Source of the DNA: Mycobacterium sp. SMC-8
GTDB lineage: Bacteria; Actinomycetota; Actinomycetes; Mycobacteriales; Mycobacteriaceae
DNA length: 64,000 nucleotides
Assembly: GCF_025263565.1 (NCBI RefSeq)
Contig: NZ_CP079865.1
Coordinates: 1,426,001 to 1,490,000 of the forward strand
Direction of reading: 5' to 3'
Positions 1 to 8,859 of this stretch are shown piece by piece. A program made the translations under genes and the position numbers. The notes under the pieces were generated by a model. The model did not search any database, was not told where the DNA came from, and saw nothing but the letters and a program-made list of their open reading frames with translations. Every line of letters starts with the position of its first letter. Position 1 is the first letter of the stretch.

Positions 1-1616
1 ACCTTGCAGACCAGCGTCGACTTGCCTGATCCTGACACCCCCGTGACGGCAACGAACACCCCCAAGGGAATCTCGACGTCGACGTCATGCAGGTTGTGGA
101 AAGTGATGCCGCGCAACCGCATAACGCCAGACGGCGTGCGTGCGGATCGCTGGGCGGGCGGTCCGCCGGCGAACAGGAAACGACGGGTGACCGACGACTC
201 GACGTCCGCGAGGCCGGCCACCGGCCCGCTGTAGAGCACGTCGCCGCCCCACTCACCGGCGCCGGGGCCCACATCGACGATCCAGTCGGCGCGGCGCACC
301 ACATCCATGTCGTGCTCGACCACGAACAACGAATTCCCGGCGCGCCGGAGCCTGTCCAACACGTTGAGCAGCGGTTCGGCGTCGGCCGGATGAAGACCGG
401 CCGACGGCTCGTCGAGCACGTAGAGGACGCCGAACAGCCCGGCCCGCAGCTGGGTGGCCAGCCGCAGACGCTGCAGTTCGCCGGGCGACACCGTCGGTGT
501 GCGGCGGTTCAGGCTCAGGTAGCCGAGCCCCAAGTCGACCAGCACGGCGATCCGGGCCACCAGATCGGAAGCGATCATGGTTGCCACTTCGGTGAATTCA
601 CCCGACTCGGTGGATTCGTAGGCCGCGGCAAATCCCGTCCTGATCGCCGCCGGCGTCAGAACTTCAGTGAGCGCCGTCAGTGGTAGGGCCGACAGCTCGG
701 CGATGTTGCGGCCGGCGAATGTCACCGCCAGCGCTTCGGGTCGCAGCCCGGTGCCGCCGCAGACAGGGCAATCGGTGCTGTGCACGAACTGCAACACCCG
801 GCGCCGCATCGCCGCGCTCTGCGAGTTGGCCAGCGTGTGGCGAACGTGGCGTTCGGCGCTGGAGAAGGTGCCGTTGTAGTAGTAGTCCGCGGTGACCGGA
901 TTCTGGCTCGGATCGATCTCAACGGTCGGTTGGTCCTCGGTGAAGAGAATCCACTCCCGTTGCCGTTTGGGAAGTTTGCGCCACGGTTTGTCGATGTCGT
1001 AGCCGAGCGTGATGAGGATGTCCCGGAGATTCTGCCCCTGCCAGGCTCCGGGCCAGGCCGCCACCGCGCCTTCGCGGATGGTCAGCGACGGGTCGGGCAC
1101 CAGCGTCTGCTCGGTCACCTCGTGGATGCGTCCCAGACCGTGGCATTTCGGGCACGCGCCGATCGTGGTGTTCGGGGAGAACGCGTCGGAATCCAGGCGC
1201 TCCGTGGCCCCGGGCGGATAGGTGCCGGCGCGGGAGAACAACATGCGCAGCAGGTTCGACAGCGTGGTCACGGTACCGACGGTCGACCGCGACGTCGCAC
1301 TGCCGCGGCGCTGCTGCAGCGCGACCGCCGGCGGCAGCCCGGTGATGTCATCGACCTTCGGGGCGTCCTGCGGCAGCAGCAACCGGCGCGCATATGGCGC
1401 CACCGACTCGAAATAGCGGCGCTGGGCCTCGGCGTAGATGGTGCCGAACGCCAGGGACGACTTCCCGGATCCCGACACCCCGGTGAATACGACGAAGGAA
1501 TCGCGGGGGGCGGCGACATCCACCGACTTGAGGTTGTGCACACGGGACGCGTAGACCCGAAGGTACGGGTCCGGCTGGTGTGCCTCTGGTCGGGTACCGC
1601 CGTCCATCTGCACCAT
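1..1616 (-). CDS. UvrA-like excinuclease ATPase paralogue (5' part, runs off the window)
   Basis: ABC-type DNA-damage recognition ATPase of the UvrA family; about the first 538 residues are present and the gene continues beyond base 1. Near the N-terminus the Walker A motif GVSGSGKSSLAFGT is followed by the UvrA-type stretch AEAQRRYFESV. A Cys pair CPKCHGLG and a second zinc motif CPVCGGTGLRP follow, then the signature SPGELQRLRLATQL and Walker B YVLDEPSAGLHP. A second Walker A (GVSGSGKSTL) is just entered at the window edge. The UvrB-binding region appears short, as in the shorter UvrA paralogues linked to self-resistance in actinobacteria, so this is probably not the housekeeping uvrA. ATG at 1616 and an in-frame ATG at 1607 are both possible; neither has a strong ribosome binding site. 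Confidence 0.85.
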   Translation of the reverse strand, partial: MVQMDGGTRPEAHQPDPYLRVYASRVHNLKSVDVAAPRDSFVVFTGVSGSGKSSLAFGTIYAEAQRRYFESVAPYARRLLLPQDAPKVDDITGLPPAVALQQRRGSATSRSTVGTVTTLSNLLRMLFSRAGTYPPGATERLDSDAFSPNTTIGACPKCHGLGRIHEVTEQTLVPDPSLTIREGAVAAWPGAWQGQNLRDILITLGYDIDKPWRKLPKRQREWILFTEDQPTVEIDPSQNPVTADYYYNGTFSSAERHVRHTLANSQSAAMRRRVLQFVHSTDCPVCGGTGLRPEALAVTFAGRNIAELSALPLTALTEVLTPAAIRTGFAAAYESTESGEFTEVATMIASDLVARIAVLVDLGLGYLSLNRRTPTVSPGELQRLRLATQLRAGLFGVLYVLDEPSAGLHPADAEPLLNVLDRLRRAGNSLFVVEHDMDVVRRADWIVDVGPGAGEWGGDVLYSGPVAGLADVESSVTRRFLFAGGPPAQRSARTPSGVMRLRGITFHNLHDVDVEIPLGVFVAVTGVSGSGKSTLVCK

Positions 1617-1775
1617 TGTGGACGACGCGGCGGCCGGTGCGCCGTACGAGCAGCTCAGAACCCGCTGGGACCGCGCCGGCTGCGATGTCAGGAGGTGAGC
1701 GCTCCCGGTCACCGGAAACCGACCACGGCGGACTCGGCGCCCAGTCGATCAGCCGACTAGCGGCAGTATGGAGCG

Positions 1776-2966
1776 ATGGATGTCTTGGTGGTCGGGGCCG
1801 GACCCGCCGGGTTGGCGCTGGCCGGGGCCTGTGCCCGGCTCGGACTGGCCACCGGGGTGCTCGACCCGGCGCCGGACCGGCCGTGGCTGGCGACGTACGG
1901 GCTGTGGAGTCGGGAACTCCCCGCCGACCTGCCCGAATCCGTGGTCGCGGCCCGATCGGCCGGCCGGGCGATCGCGCTGACGGAGCACACGCTGGGGTGG
2001 GAGTACGCCGTACTCGACGTACCGGCGCTGCGTGCGCACCTGACCGACCAGTTGACCGGCGTGCGAGTCCATCGCGGCCGCGCCGTGGGATCCCCGCAGC
2101 CGGGGGTGGTCGCCCTGGCGGACGGGACACAGCTGCGCGCCTCGGTCGTCGTGGACGCCACCGGCCGGTGGCGCCCGCTGGACCGCCCGTCGCCGGAACG
2201 CACCCCTGCCGAACAGACCGCGTATGGATTGATCGTCGGCGAAGATGCGGCCGCGCCATGGGTCGCCCCCGGCGATGCGCTGTTCATGGACTGGCGCGCC
2301 GATCACGGCGAAACCGGTTGGCCGACTTTCCTCTACGCCGTTCCGCTGGGTGGCGGCCGGGTGCTGCTGGAGGAGACATCACTGGCGCGTCGGCCCGGCC
2401 TGCCGCTGGCGACGCTGCGGCGAAGGCTCCACTCGCGGCTGGCGCGGCACGGCATTGCGGTCCCGGAAGACGCACGCAGCGAGAAGGTTTCGTTTCGAGT
2501 CGACCATCCCCGGCATCGCGGCCACGGCGTGCTCGGATTCGGAGCGGCCGCGCCCCTGATCCACCCGGCGACCGGATTCAGCGTGGCGGCCTCGTTGACG
2601 CTCGCCCCGCGGGTGGCCGGCGCTCTCGCGGCCGGCCTGCCCGACGGTCCGGACAAAGCGCTGGCTGCCGCCCAGGACATGGTCTGGCCGCTCGCGGCAC
2701 GTGTGGTTCACCGCCTGCGGCGCATCGGTTTGGAAGCGCTGCTGCGGATGCCTCCGGGCGAGGTGCCCGGCTTCTTCGATCAGTTCTTCGCTCTGCCCGA
2801 CACCGACCGCTGGACCTACCTGACTGCGCGCGACGATCTTCGCGGAAATCTCGTCACGCACGGTCGGCTCTTTCGGGTGTCGAGCGGCCGGTTGCGTCGT
2901 CGCCTCGTGCTGCCGGCCGTGCTGCCGCCACTGCGCACCAATGACACGGTGGGCTCGGCTCGATGA
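1776..2966 (+). CDS. Lycopene cyclase family flavoprotein (CrtL/CrtY type)
   Basis: Predicted FAD/NAD(P)-binding carotenoid cyclase that would close the ends of lycopene to ionone rings. The N-terminus starts directly with a Rossmann dinucleotide motif (VVGAGPAGLALAGACARLG). Family motifs follow in order: YGLWSRELP near residue 45, FMDWRADHGETGWPTFLYA near 170, the EETSLARRPGLPL block, and a C-terminal GFGAAAPLIHPATGFSVAAS substrate-side motif. The length of 396 aa is usual for the family. No other carotenoid gene is adjacent, so the rest of the pathway must be elsewhere. Mycobacteria also use a heterodimeric CrtYc/Yd cyclase, which this is not. Confidence 0.8.
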   Translation: MDVLVVGAGPAGLALAGACARLGLATGVLDPAPDRPWLATYGLWSRELPADLPESVVAARSAGRAIALTEHTLGWEYAVLDVPALRAHLTDQLTGVRVHRGRAVGSPQPGVVALADGTQLRASVVVDATGRWRPLDRPSPERTPAEQTAYGLIVGEDAAAPWVAPGDALFMDWRADHGETGWPTFLYAVPLGGGRVLLEETSLARRPGLPLATLRRRLHSRLARHGIAVPEDARSEKVSFRVDHPRHRGHGVLGFGAAAPLIHPATGFSVAASLTLAPRVAGALAAGLPDGPDKALAAAQDMVWPLAARVVHRLRRIGLEALLRMPPGEVPGFFDQFFALPDTDRWTYLTARDDLRGNLVTHGRLFRVSSGRLRRRLVLPAVLPPLRTNDTVGSAR

Positions 2967-3043
2967 CCGCCGGTCGCGCGGGTCGGTCGCGGGGTACAGC
3001 GTTGACCCGGCCCTCTGGTCGAAAACCCTCTCGAAGGAGACTC

Positions 3044-3976
3044 ATGCGTCGGCGGCCGCTGCTGAATCGGGCGATCACGGGAACGGCGTTCGTCTGTGCC
3101 GCGCTGCTCGTCAGCGGTTGTGAGGCCCAGGTCTGGGGTACGCCCCCGGCCGCCGGGGACGGCCCGCAGGCGACCGTCGCCGCCCCGCAGGCCCCGCCTC
3201 CTGCACTGCCGCAAGCCCCTCCTGACCGGCCGGCCGAGTCATTCGCCGGGCTCGACGCACGGGTGCAGCAAGCCACCGCCGACGCTGCCGCGTCCGGGGC
3301 CGACATCGAGATCGCCGTATTGGACCGCAACACCGGCCAGGTCGTCTCCAACGGGGCCGACAAGCCCTTCCCGATCGCCTCGGTGGTCAAGCTGTTCATC
3401 GCCGACGACCTGCTGCTGCAGGCGTCGCAGAGCGAGACGCCGCTCTCCCCCGCCGACCGCAAGTCACTCGACGTCATGCTTCGCTCCTCCGATGACAGCG
3501 CCGCCCAGAACTTCTGGGACCGCGGCGGGCAGAACGCCGTGATCGCGCGCATCGTCGACCGGTACGGATTGACGGGCACCATGGCCCCCTACAACGGGCA
3601 CTGGGATGTCACCCAAAGCACGGCAGGCGATCTCGTCCGCTACTACGACATGCTGCTGGACGGCACCGGAGGGCTACCGCCCGAACAGGCCGACGTCATC
3701 GTCGACAACCTCGCGAGATCCACTCCGACAGGAACCGACGGCTACCCGCAGCGCTTCGGCATCCCCGACGGGCTCAACGCCGAACCCGTTGCGGTCAAAC
3801 AGGGTTGGTTCTGCTGCTGGAACGGCGGCAACCAGTTGCACGTATCCACCGGCGTGATCGGCCCCGACCGCCGCTACGTGATGGCGATCAGCTCGCTGGA
3901 CCCGACCGATGAGGCCAGCGCCCGCGAGAACATCACCCAGGCAGTCAGGACGATGTTCCCCGGCGGCCGAATCTGA
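3044..3976 (+). CDS. lppW: LppW-like lipoprotein with beta-lactamase/serine hydrolase fold
   Basis: Predicted exported lipoprotein of 310 aa. The ATG at 3044 is preferred because AAGGAGA lies just upstream and the signal peptide then starts with RRRPLLNR, reaching a lipobox (LLVSGC) near residue 25. An Ala/Pro/Gln-rich linker leads to a class A beta-lactamase-like domain with SVVK (S-x-x-K), SDD in place of SDN, and KQG in place of KTG. The stretches GTDGYPQRFGIPDGL and the ending AVRTMFPGGRI match what I recall of M. tuberculosis LppW (Rv2905). Its exact substrate is unknown. It is transcribed behind the lycopene cyclase with about 80 bp between them. Confidence 0.75.
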   Translation: MRRRPLLNRAITGTAFVCAALLVSGCEAQVWGTPPAAGDGPQATVAAPQAPPPALPQAPPDRPAESFAGLDARVQQATADAAASGADIEIAVLDRNTGQVVSNGADKPFPIASVVKLFIADDLLLQASQSETPLSPADRKSLDVMLRSSDDSAAQNFWDRGGQNAVIARIVDRYGLTGTMAPYNGHWDVTQSTAGDLVRYYDMLLDGTGGLPPEQADVIVDNLARSTPTGTDGYPQRFGIPDGLNAEPVAVKQGWFCCWNGGNQLHVSTGVIGPDRRYVMAISSLDPTDEASARENITQAVRTMFPGGRI

Positions 3977-4098
3977 CGCTACTCGATACCGTCACCGCGG
4001 CTTCGTCGGAAGGGCCTGAACGCACCGGCGCCGCAGTGCCGTTGTAGGCCAACGGGTTTGGCATCACACCATCGAGGGTCGCCGGCAGACTGCGATGG

Positions 4099-4698
4099 TC
4101 AGCTGGAGCCCTGGGCGTCGAGAGACGCCTCGTACGCCTTGGTCAGCCAGTACACGGTGCGATCGAGGGTCGGAAGAATATCGGTGATGGCGATCTCGCC
4201 GGCGGCGAATCTGCCGAGCAGCCCGTAGATGACATTCGACAGGATCGCATCCAGGCTGGCCACGAACTCGTCGTCCACACCGGCCAGCAGCTCCAGGCCG
4301 GCCGGGCCCACGATGTCCAGCCCACGCCGGAACAGTTTCAGCCCCCCCGGCGCCGACCGCACCCGGAAATACGCCGTGAGCATGCCGGGATGGCGCTCCC
4401 ATGGCTCGAAGATGGTCCGCATCAGCCCCATCAGAGCGGCGTAGAGCGTGGTTCCCGGCTCCCGTGGCCGCGCTTGCACCCCTGAGTACCGGTGCTCGGC
4501 CAGCCAGACCTCGATGGCCGCGACGATCAGTTCGTCACGGGTGCCGTACCGCTTGTAGATGGTGGCCAGAGAAGTCCGAGCACGCCGGGCGACTTCACGA
4601 AGTTGCACCGCTTCATAGCCTTCGGTTTCGAGGATGTCCACCACGACGGCCACGATGCGGTCGTCGCCACCGCGCCCCCCGCTATCCGGGTCAGCCAC
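4099..4698 (-). CDS. TetR family transcriptional regulator of the adjacent SDR operon
   Basis: One-domain TetR repressor. The helix-turn-helix is at the N-terminus: ILETEGYEAVQLREVARRA followed by the recognition part SLATIYKRYGTRDELIVAAI. The C-terminal helical ligand domain is not family-diagnostic. An in-frame ATG at 4761 would add MSNTVTPGTVTELLRHGKG, but those codons coincide with two operator-like palindromes. The GTG at 4698, preceded by AAGGGGG, is therefore chosen, giving 199 aa. Leaderless translation from 4761 remains possible. It is divergent from the dehydrogenase operon starting at 4809 and probably represses it and itself; the inducer is unknown. Confidence 0.85.
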   Translation of the reverse strand: MADPDSGGRGGDDRIVAVVVDILETEGYEAVQLREVARRARTSLATIYKRYGTRDELIVAAIEVWLAEHRYSGVQARPREPGTTLYAALMGLMRTIFEPWERHPGMLTAYFRVRSAPGGLKLFRRGLDIVGPAGLELLAGVDDEFVASLDAILSNVIYGLLGRFAAGEIAITDILPTLDRTVYWLTKAYEASLDAQGSS

Positions 4699-4721
4699 CC
4701 GAACCCCCTTGCCGTGTCTGA

Positions 4722-4757
4722 GTAACTCAGTTACCGTACCTGGTGTAACCGTGTTAC
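4722..4757. promoter_or_regulatory. Tandem TetR operator-like palindromes
   Basis: Two copies of the same dyad, GTAAC-N3-GTTAC, lie at 4722-4734 and 4745-4757 with centres 23 bp apart, about two helical turns. The outer halves also pair with each other as TGAGTAAC...GTTACTCA. The pair sits between the TetR gene and the SDR operon, where a self-regulating TetR dimer pair would bind. Binding is inferred from symmetry, spacing and position. Confidence 0.7.
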
Positions 4758-4808
4758 TCATTCCCGAGCGGTGTGCACGACGTGGCCCGCGGTACGAAAC
4801 GAGGATCG

Positions 4809-5639
4809 ATGGGCTCTCTGGACGGCAAGGTCGCGTTCATCACCGGTGTGGCGCGCGGACAGGGGCGCAGTCACGCGCTACGCCTGGCCGCCGACGGTGC
4901 CGACATTATCGGTATCGACATCTGCGCCGACATCGCCTCGAACGGCTACCCGATGGCTTCGCGCGAGGAACTGGACGAGACCGTCGCGCTGGTCGAGGCG
5001 CAGGGCGGCAAAATGCTCGGATCGGTAGCAGACGTCCGAGACTTCCACGCGGTGAGAACGGCCCTGGACGCCGGTGTCGAACACTTCGGTCGTCTCGACA
5101 TCGTCTGTGCCAACGCCGGTATCGCCGCGATGGGCTTCCGCCAGTTGACCATCGAGGAAGAACTCGAGATGTGGACCGACGTGGTGGACGTGAACCTGGT
5201 CGGGGCGTTCCACACTGCCAGAGCCGCCATGCCGCACCTGATCGACGGTGGCCGGGGCGGCTGCATCGTCTTCACCAGCTCCACCGCCGGACTGAGGGGA
5301 TTCGGCGGTATACAGGGGGGCGGCCTCGGCTACGCGGCCTCCAAGCACGGGATCGTCGGCCTGATGCGGACACTCGCGAACGCCCTTGCACCGCATAGTA
5401 TTCGCGTCAACACCGTCCATCCGACCGCAGTCAACACGATGATGGCGAACAACCCCGCCATGACGGCGTTCCTGGAACATTATCCCGACGGTGGACCTCA
5501 CCTGCAGAACCCGATGCCGGTCTCGCTGATCGAGCCCGAGGATGTCAGCGCCGCGATCTCCTACCTGGTCTCGGATGCCGGCAGGTACGTCACCGGCGTC
5601 ACCTTCCCCGTCGACGCCGGCTTCTGCAACAAGCTGTAG
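4809..5639 (+). CDS. Mycofactocin-coupled SDR family oxidoreductase (first copy)
   Basis: NAD-dependent short-chain dehydrogenase, 276 aa. The cofactor motif TGVARGQGRSHALRLA (TGxxxGxG) and the following IGIDICADI with the family insertion NGYPMASREELDETVALVEA are the pattern of mycofactocin-dependent SDRs. The active site is S in FTSSTAG, then Y-x-x-x-K in YAASKHG. The NAG motif (CANAGIAAM) and a C-terminal TGVTFPVDAGF are present. The ATG at 4809 follows GAGGATCG; an upstream ATG at 4773 lacks a ribosome binding site. In this family the nicotinamide is held tightly and electrons leave through mycofactocin, so a primary or secondary alcohol substrate is likely. Confidence 0.85.
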   Translation: MGSLDGKVAFITGVARGQGRSHALRLAADGADIIGIDICADIASNGYPMASREELDETVALVEAQGGKMLGSVADVRDFHAVRTALDAGVEHFGRLDIVCANAGIAAMGFRQLTIEEELEMWTDVVDVNLVGAFHTARAAMPHLIDGGRGGCIVFTSSTAGLRGFGGIQGGGLGYAASKHGIVGLMRTLANALAPHSIRVNTVHPTAVNTMMANNPAMTAFLEHYPDGGPHLQNPMPVSLIEPEDVSAAISYLVSDAGRYVTGVTFPVDAGFCNKL

Positions 5640-5645
5640 GCGACG

Positions 5646-6464
5646 ATGACCGAGACGACAACGACCGGCCGGGCCGCAGGCAAGCGCGTCCTCATCACCG
5701 GCGCCGCGAGGGGTATGGGCCGAAGCCACGCGGTCCGATTGGCCGAGGAAGGCGCCGACCTGATCCTCGTCGACATCTGCGCCTCGTTGCCCGCGGTCGA
5801 ATACCCGTTGGCCACCCGCGAGGATCTCGACGAGACAGCGTCACTCGTGGCTGCATTGGGACGCCGAGCGGCCACCTACGTCGTCGACGTCCGTGACGAG
5901 TCGGCGCTGGCGGCCGCCGTCGCCGACGGTGTGTCGCAGTTGGGCGGGTTGGACGCCGCGGTCGCCAACGCCGGGGTGTTGACTGCCGGAACCTGGGACA
6001 CCACTACCGCCGAGCACTGGCGCACCGTGGTCGACGTCAACCTCATCGGCGCCTGGAACACCTGCGCGGCGGCGCTGCCTCACCTAATCGAGCGCGGGGG
6101 AAGCCTGATCAACATCAGTTCGGCGGCGGGGGTGAAGGGCACTCCTCTGCACACCCCGTACACGGCGTCCAAGCACGCCGTCGTCGGGATGAGCCGCGCC
6201 CTGGCCAACGAACTCGCGGCGGTCAATGTCCGGGTCAACACCGTGCATCCGACCGGCGTCGCGACCGGCATGCGCCCCGATTCGCTGCATCACTTGCTCG
6301 CCGAAAAGCGACCCGACCTGGCACCGCTGTTCGGCAACGCGCTTCCGATCGTCATGGCCGAGGCCGTCGACATCAGCAATGCAGTGCTGTTCCTCATCTC
6401 CGATGAATCCCGGTACGTCACCGGGTTGGAGTTCAAGGTCGACGCCGGCGTCACGCTCCGATGA
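5646..6464 (+). CDS. Mycofactocin-coupled SDR family oxidoreductase (second copy)
   Basis: Paralogue of the preceding gene, 272 aa, starting only 6 bp after its stop. It has TGAARGMGRSHAVRLAEEG, the insertion VEYPLATREDLDETASLV, the NAG motif VANAGVL, the catalytic Ser in INISSAAGVKG, and Y-x-x-x-K in YTASKHA. The C-terminal TGLEFKVDAGV closes the fold. Two such enzymes in one operon suggest either sequential oxidation of two hydroxyl groups or opposite stereopreferences; the sequence does not decide. Confidence 0.85.
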   Translation: MTETTTTGRAAGKRVLITGAARGMGRSHAVRLAEEGADLILVDICASLPAVEYPLATREDLDETASLVAALGRRAATYVVDVRDESALAAAVADGVSQLGGLDAAVANAGVLTAGTWDTTTAEHWRTVVDVNLIGAWNTCAAALPHLIERGGSLINISSAAGVKGTPLHTPYTASKHAVVGMSRALANELAAVNVRVNTVHPTGVATGMRPDSLHHLLAEKRPDLAPLFGNALPIVMAEAVDISNAVLFLISDESRYVTGLEFKVDAGVTLR

Positions 6465-6489
6465 GCGGCACCCTGGGAAAGGACACCCT

Positions 6490-7293
6490 ATGACCAGCGT
6501 CGAGACCGGCCGCTTGGAGCGTGGCAGAAGAGCTTTCGCCGAGGTGATGACGTTTCCGGCGCCCGACGACGCCTCCCCCGCGACGACCACCCTGCTCGAC
6601 TTCGTCTACGCAGAGGTCTGGCAACGGCCGGCCCTGACCCGACGCAGCCGGCGGTTCGTCACACTGCCCTGCGTGGCCGCCGCCGACGCGGAGGGGGCGC
6701 TCCGCGATCACGTGTACGCAGCACTCAACAGCGGCGACGTATCGATCGTCGAGATGCGGGAAACCGTATTGCATTTCGCCGTCTATGGCGGCTGGCCGAA
6801 AGCCTCCCGGTTCAACATGGTGGTGGACGAACAGTGGGAGAGGATCAACCGCGAGCACGGCCGGAGCACCCCACCGGCAGAACCCCTGCTGCCCCTGCCC
6901 ACCCCCAGTGATCCGGAGGCCCGGCTGAGAGTCGGCGAGCAGACCTTCAAGACCGTCAACTGTCTTCCGTATGCCCCCGGCCGCGACAATCCGTTCTCCG
7001 GTGCCGGCATCCTCAATTTCGTCTTCGGGGAGATGTGGTTGCGCCCGGGCCTCGGGATGCGGGAGCGCCGCTTGGTGACGGTGGCATGTGTGGCGTTTCA
7101 GGACGCGCCCTATCCGATTCTGAGCCACGTGTACGCGGCGCTGAAAAGTCGGGACCTTTCCTTCGATGAAATGGACGAACTTGCACTGCATTTCGCCGCC
7201 TACTACGGCTGGCCCAAAGCCAGCCATCTCAACCAGGTGATCGCCGAGCAGAAGCAGCGGGTGACCGAAGAATGGGCGGACGAAGCCTCGTGA
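6490..7293 (+). CDS. Double carboxymuconolactone decarboxylase (CMD)-domain protein
   Basis: 267 aa made of two tandem CMD-like halves. The repeats share the pattern LRRR/RERRLVT..CVA, then HVYAAL followed about 15 residues later by E..LHFA.Y.GWPKASH/R. The first half covers about residues 10-125, the second about 150-262. The family includes gamma-carboxymuconolactone decarboxylases and AhpD-like proteins, but no AhpD CxxC pair is present, so a lyase or decarboxylase-like role fits better. The ATG at 6490 follows GGGAAAGGACA. Its place between the SDRs and the aldehyde dehydrogenase points to a ring or ketone intermediate of the same pathway. Confidence 0.8.
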   Translation: MTSVETGRLERGRRAFAEVMTFPAPDDASPATTTLLDFVYAEVWQRPALTRRSRRFVTLPCVAAADAEGALRDHVYAALNSGDVSIVEMRETVLHFAVYGGWPKASRFNMVVDEQWERINREHGRSTPPAEPLLPLPTPSDPEARLRVGEQTFKTVNCLPYAPGRDNPFSGAGILNFVFGEMWLRPGLGMRERRLVTVACVAFQDAPYPILSHVYAALKSRDLSFDEMDELALHFAAYYGWPKASHLNQVIAEQKQRVTEEWADEAS

Positions 7294-8765
7294 CAGACTC
7301 CGCGTCGATGCCACCCGGCGTGTTCGGTGACGTGGTGGGCCCGCTCATCGGCGGTGACCGGCTCACCACGACATCGGGCGCCCGGCACAGCCACATCTTC
7401 CCGGCGACCGGCTTGCCCAACGCCACGGTGGCGCTCGCGGGTGAGGCGGAAGTCGACACGGCGGTCGCCTCGGCCGCGGACGCTCAACGGCAGTGGCGGG
7501 AACTGCCTGTCGACCGCCGGCGCGACCTGATGATCGACCTGGCCGACGCGGTGCATGACGACCTCGAGCAGCTCGCCGAACTCAACGTGCACGACTACGC
7601 GGTACCGGTGTCCTTCGCCGGGACCGCCCTCATGCTGGAGCAGTTCCTCAGGCATTTCGCGGGTTACGCCGACAAACCCCACGGGTCGAGCACGCCGGTG
7701 AGCGGCTCGTCCGATCTCAACTTCGTGGAGCGGGAACCGTACGGCGTGGTGGCCGTTCTCGCACCGTGGAACGGGTCGCTGGCGGTGGCCGCCTCCTGCG
7801 TCGCGCCCGCCCTGGCCGCCGGAAACGCCGTGGTCTTCAAGCCCTCCGAACTGGCGCCGTTGGCGGCACGACGATTCGGTGAGCTGTGCGTCGAAGCCGG
7901 CCTGCCACTCGGTCTGGTCAACGTCATACCCGCCGCTGCCGAGGGCGGAAGCGCACTCGTTCGGCACCAGGACATCGGCAAGATCTGCTTCACCGGCGGA
8001 GGCGAGACCGCCCGACGGGTTATCCGGGACGCCGCCACGCATCTCACCCCTGTCGTCGCGGAATTGGGCGGCAAGTCAGCCGGCATCGTCTTCGACGACG
8101 CCGATCTCGAGCTCGCGGTGGCGCTGTCCGTGCACCAGGGGCTACTGATGCAGTCGGGTCAAAGCTGCGCGTGCGCCAGCCGCATCCTGGTTCATCAATC
8201 GGTCTACGACGCCTTCATCGAGAAGTTCCTCGCCGCGGTCGCCGTCGCCAAGATCGGTGACCCCTTCGACCCCACGGTCTCTTTCGGACCGGTGATCAGC
8301 GAGTCCTCAGCCGATCGCATCCTGTCCGTCATCGCCGCCGCCACGGAAGCAGGATCCGGTGAACTACTCACTGGCGGAACACGACTCGGCGGCGCTCTGG
8401 CCTCCGGCTACTACATCGAGCCGACGGTGTTCGGTGCCGTGGACAACACCTCGGATCTGGCGCAGATTGAAACCTTCGGCCCGGTGTCGTCGGTCATGCG
8501 CTTTGCGGAGGAGTCTGACGCGGTGCGCATCGCGAACGACACCCGGTACGGACTCAACGCGTTCGTCCACACCAATGACCTCAACCGCGCACATCGCGTG
8601 GCACGGCAACTGGAAGCCGGTTCGGTCTGGGTCAACCAGAACAGCCGAATCTCGCCGCAGGGGCCTTACGGCGGATACAAACAGAGCGGCTTCGGCCGAA
8701 CCGGCGGCGCCGCCGGCCTGCACGAGTTCCAGCAAGTCAAGAACATCCGGATAGGTATGCGCTAG
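7290..8765 (+). CDS. NAD(P)-dependent aldehyde dehydrogenase
   Basis: Aldehyde dehydrogenase superfamily, about 491 aa from the GTG at 7290, which overlaps the stop of the CMD gene by 4 bp (GTGA). The NAD-binding and active-site signatures are clear: APWNGSLAVA, KPSELAPLAA, the general-base Glu in AELGGKSAGIVFDDADL, and the nucleophile Cys in GQSCACASRI. The C-terminal PYGGYKQSGFGR motif is also present. It probably oxidises the aldehyde made by the upstream dehydrogenases to a carboxylic acid, completing the operon's alcohol-to-acid conversion. Confidence 0.9.
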   Translation: MTDSASMPPGVFGDVVGPLIGGDRLTTTSGARHSHIFPATGLPNATVALAGEAEVDTAVASAADAQRQWRELPVDRRRDLMIDLADAVHDDLEQLAELNVHDYAVPVSFAGTALMLEQFLRHFAGYADKPHGSSTPVSGSSDLNFVEREPYGVVAVLAPWNGSLAVAASCVAPALAAGNAVVFKPSELAPLAARRFGELCVEAGLPLGLVNVIPAAAEGGSALVRHQDIGKICFTGGGETARRVIRDAATHLTPVVAELGGKSAGIVFDDADLELAVALSVHQGLLMQSGQSCACASRILVHQSVYDAFIEKFLAAVAVAKIGDPFDPTVSFGPVISESSADRILSVIAAATEAGSGELLTGGTRLGGALASGYYIEPTVFGAVDNTSDLAQIETFGPVSSVMRFAEESDAVRIANDTRYGLNAFVHTNDLNRAHRVARQLEAGSVWVNQNSRISPQGPYGGYKQSGFGRTGGAAGLHEFQQVKNIRIGMR

Positions 8766-8859
8766 CGGCTGCCGCTCCGGTCAGGCACGGCTCGCCGGGC
8801 ATCGAATGACCGGTGCTCCCCGGGTGGGCTTCCCGGTGCGGGTGGGTACACCCAAGCCC

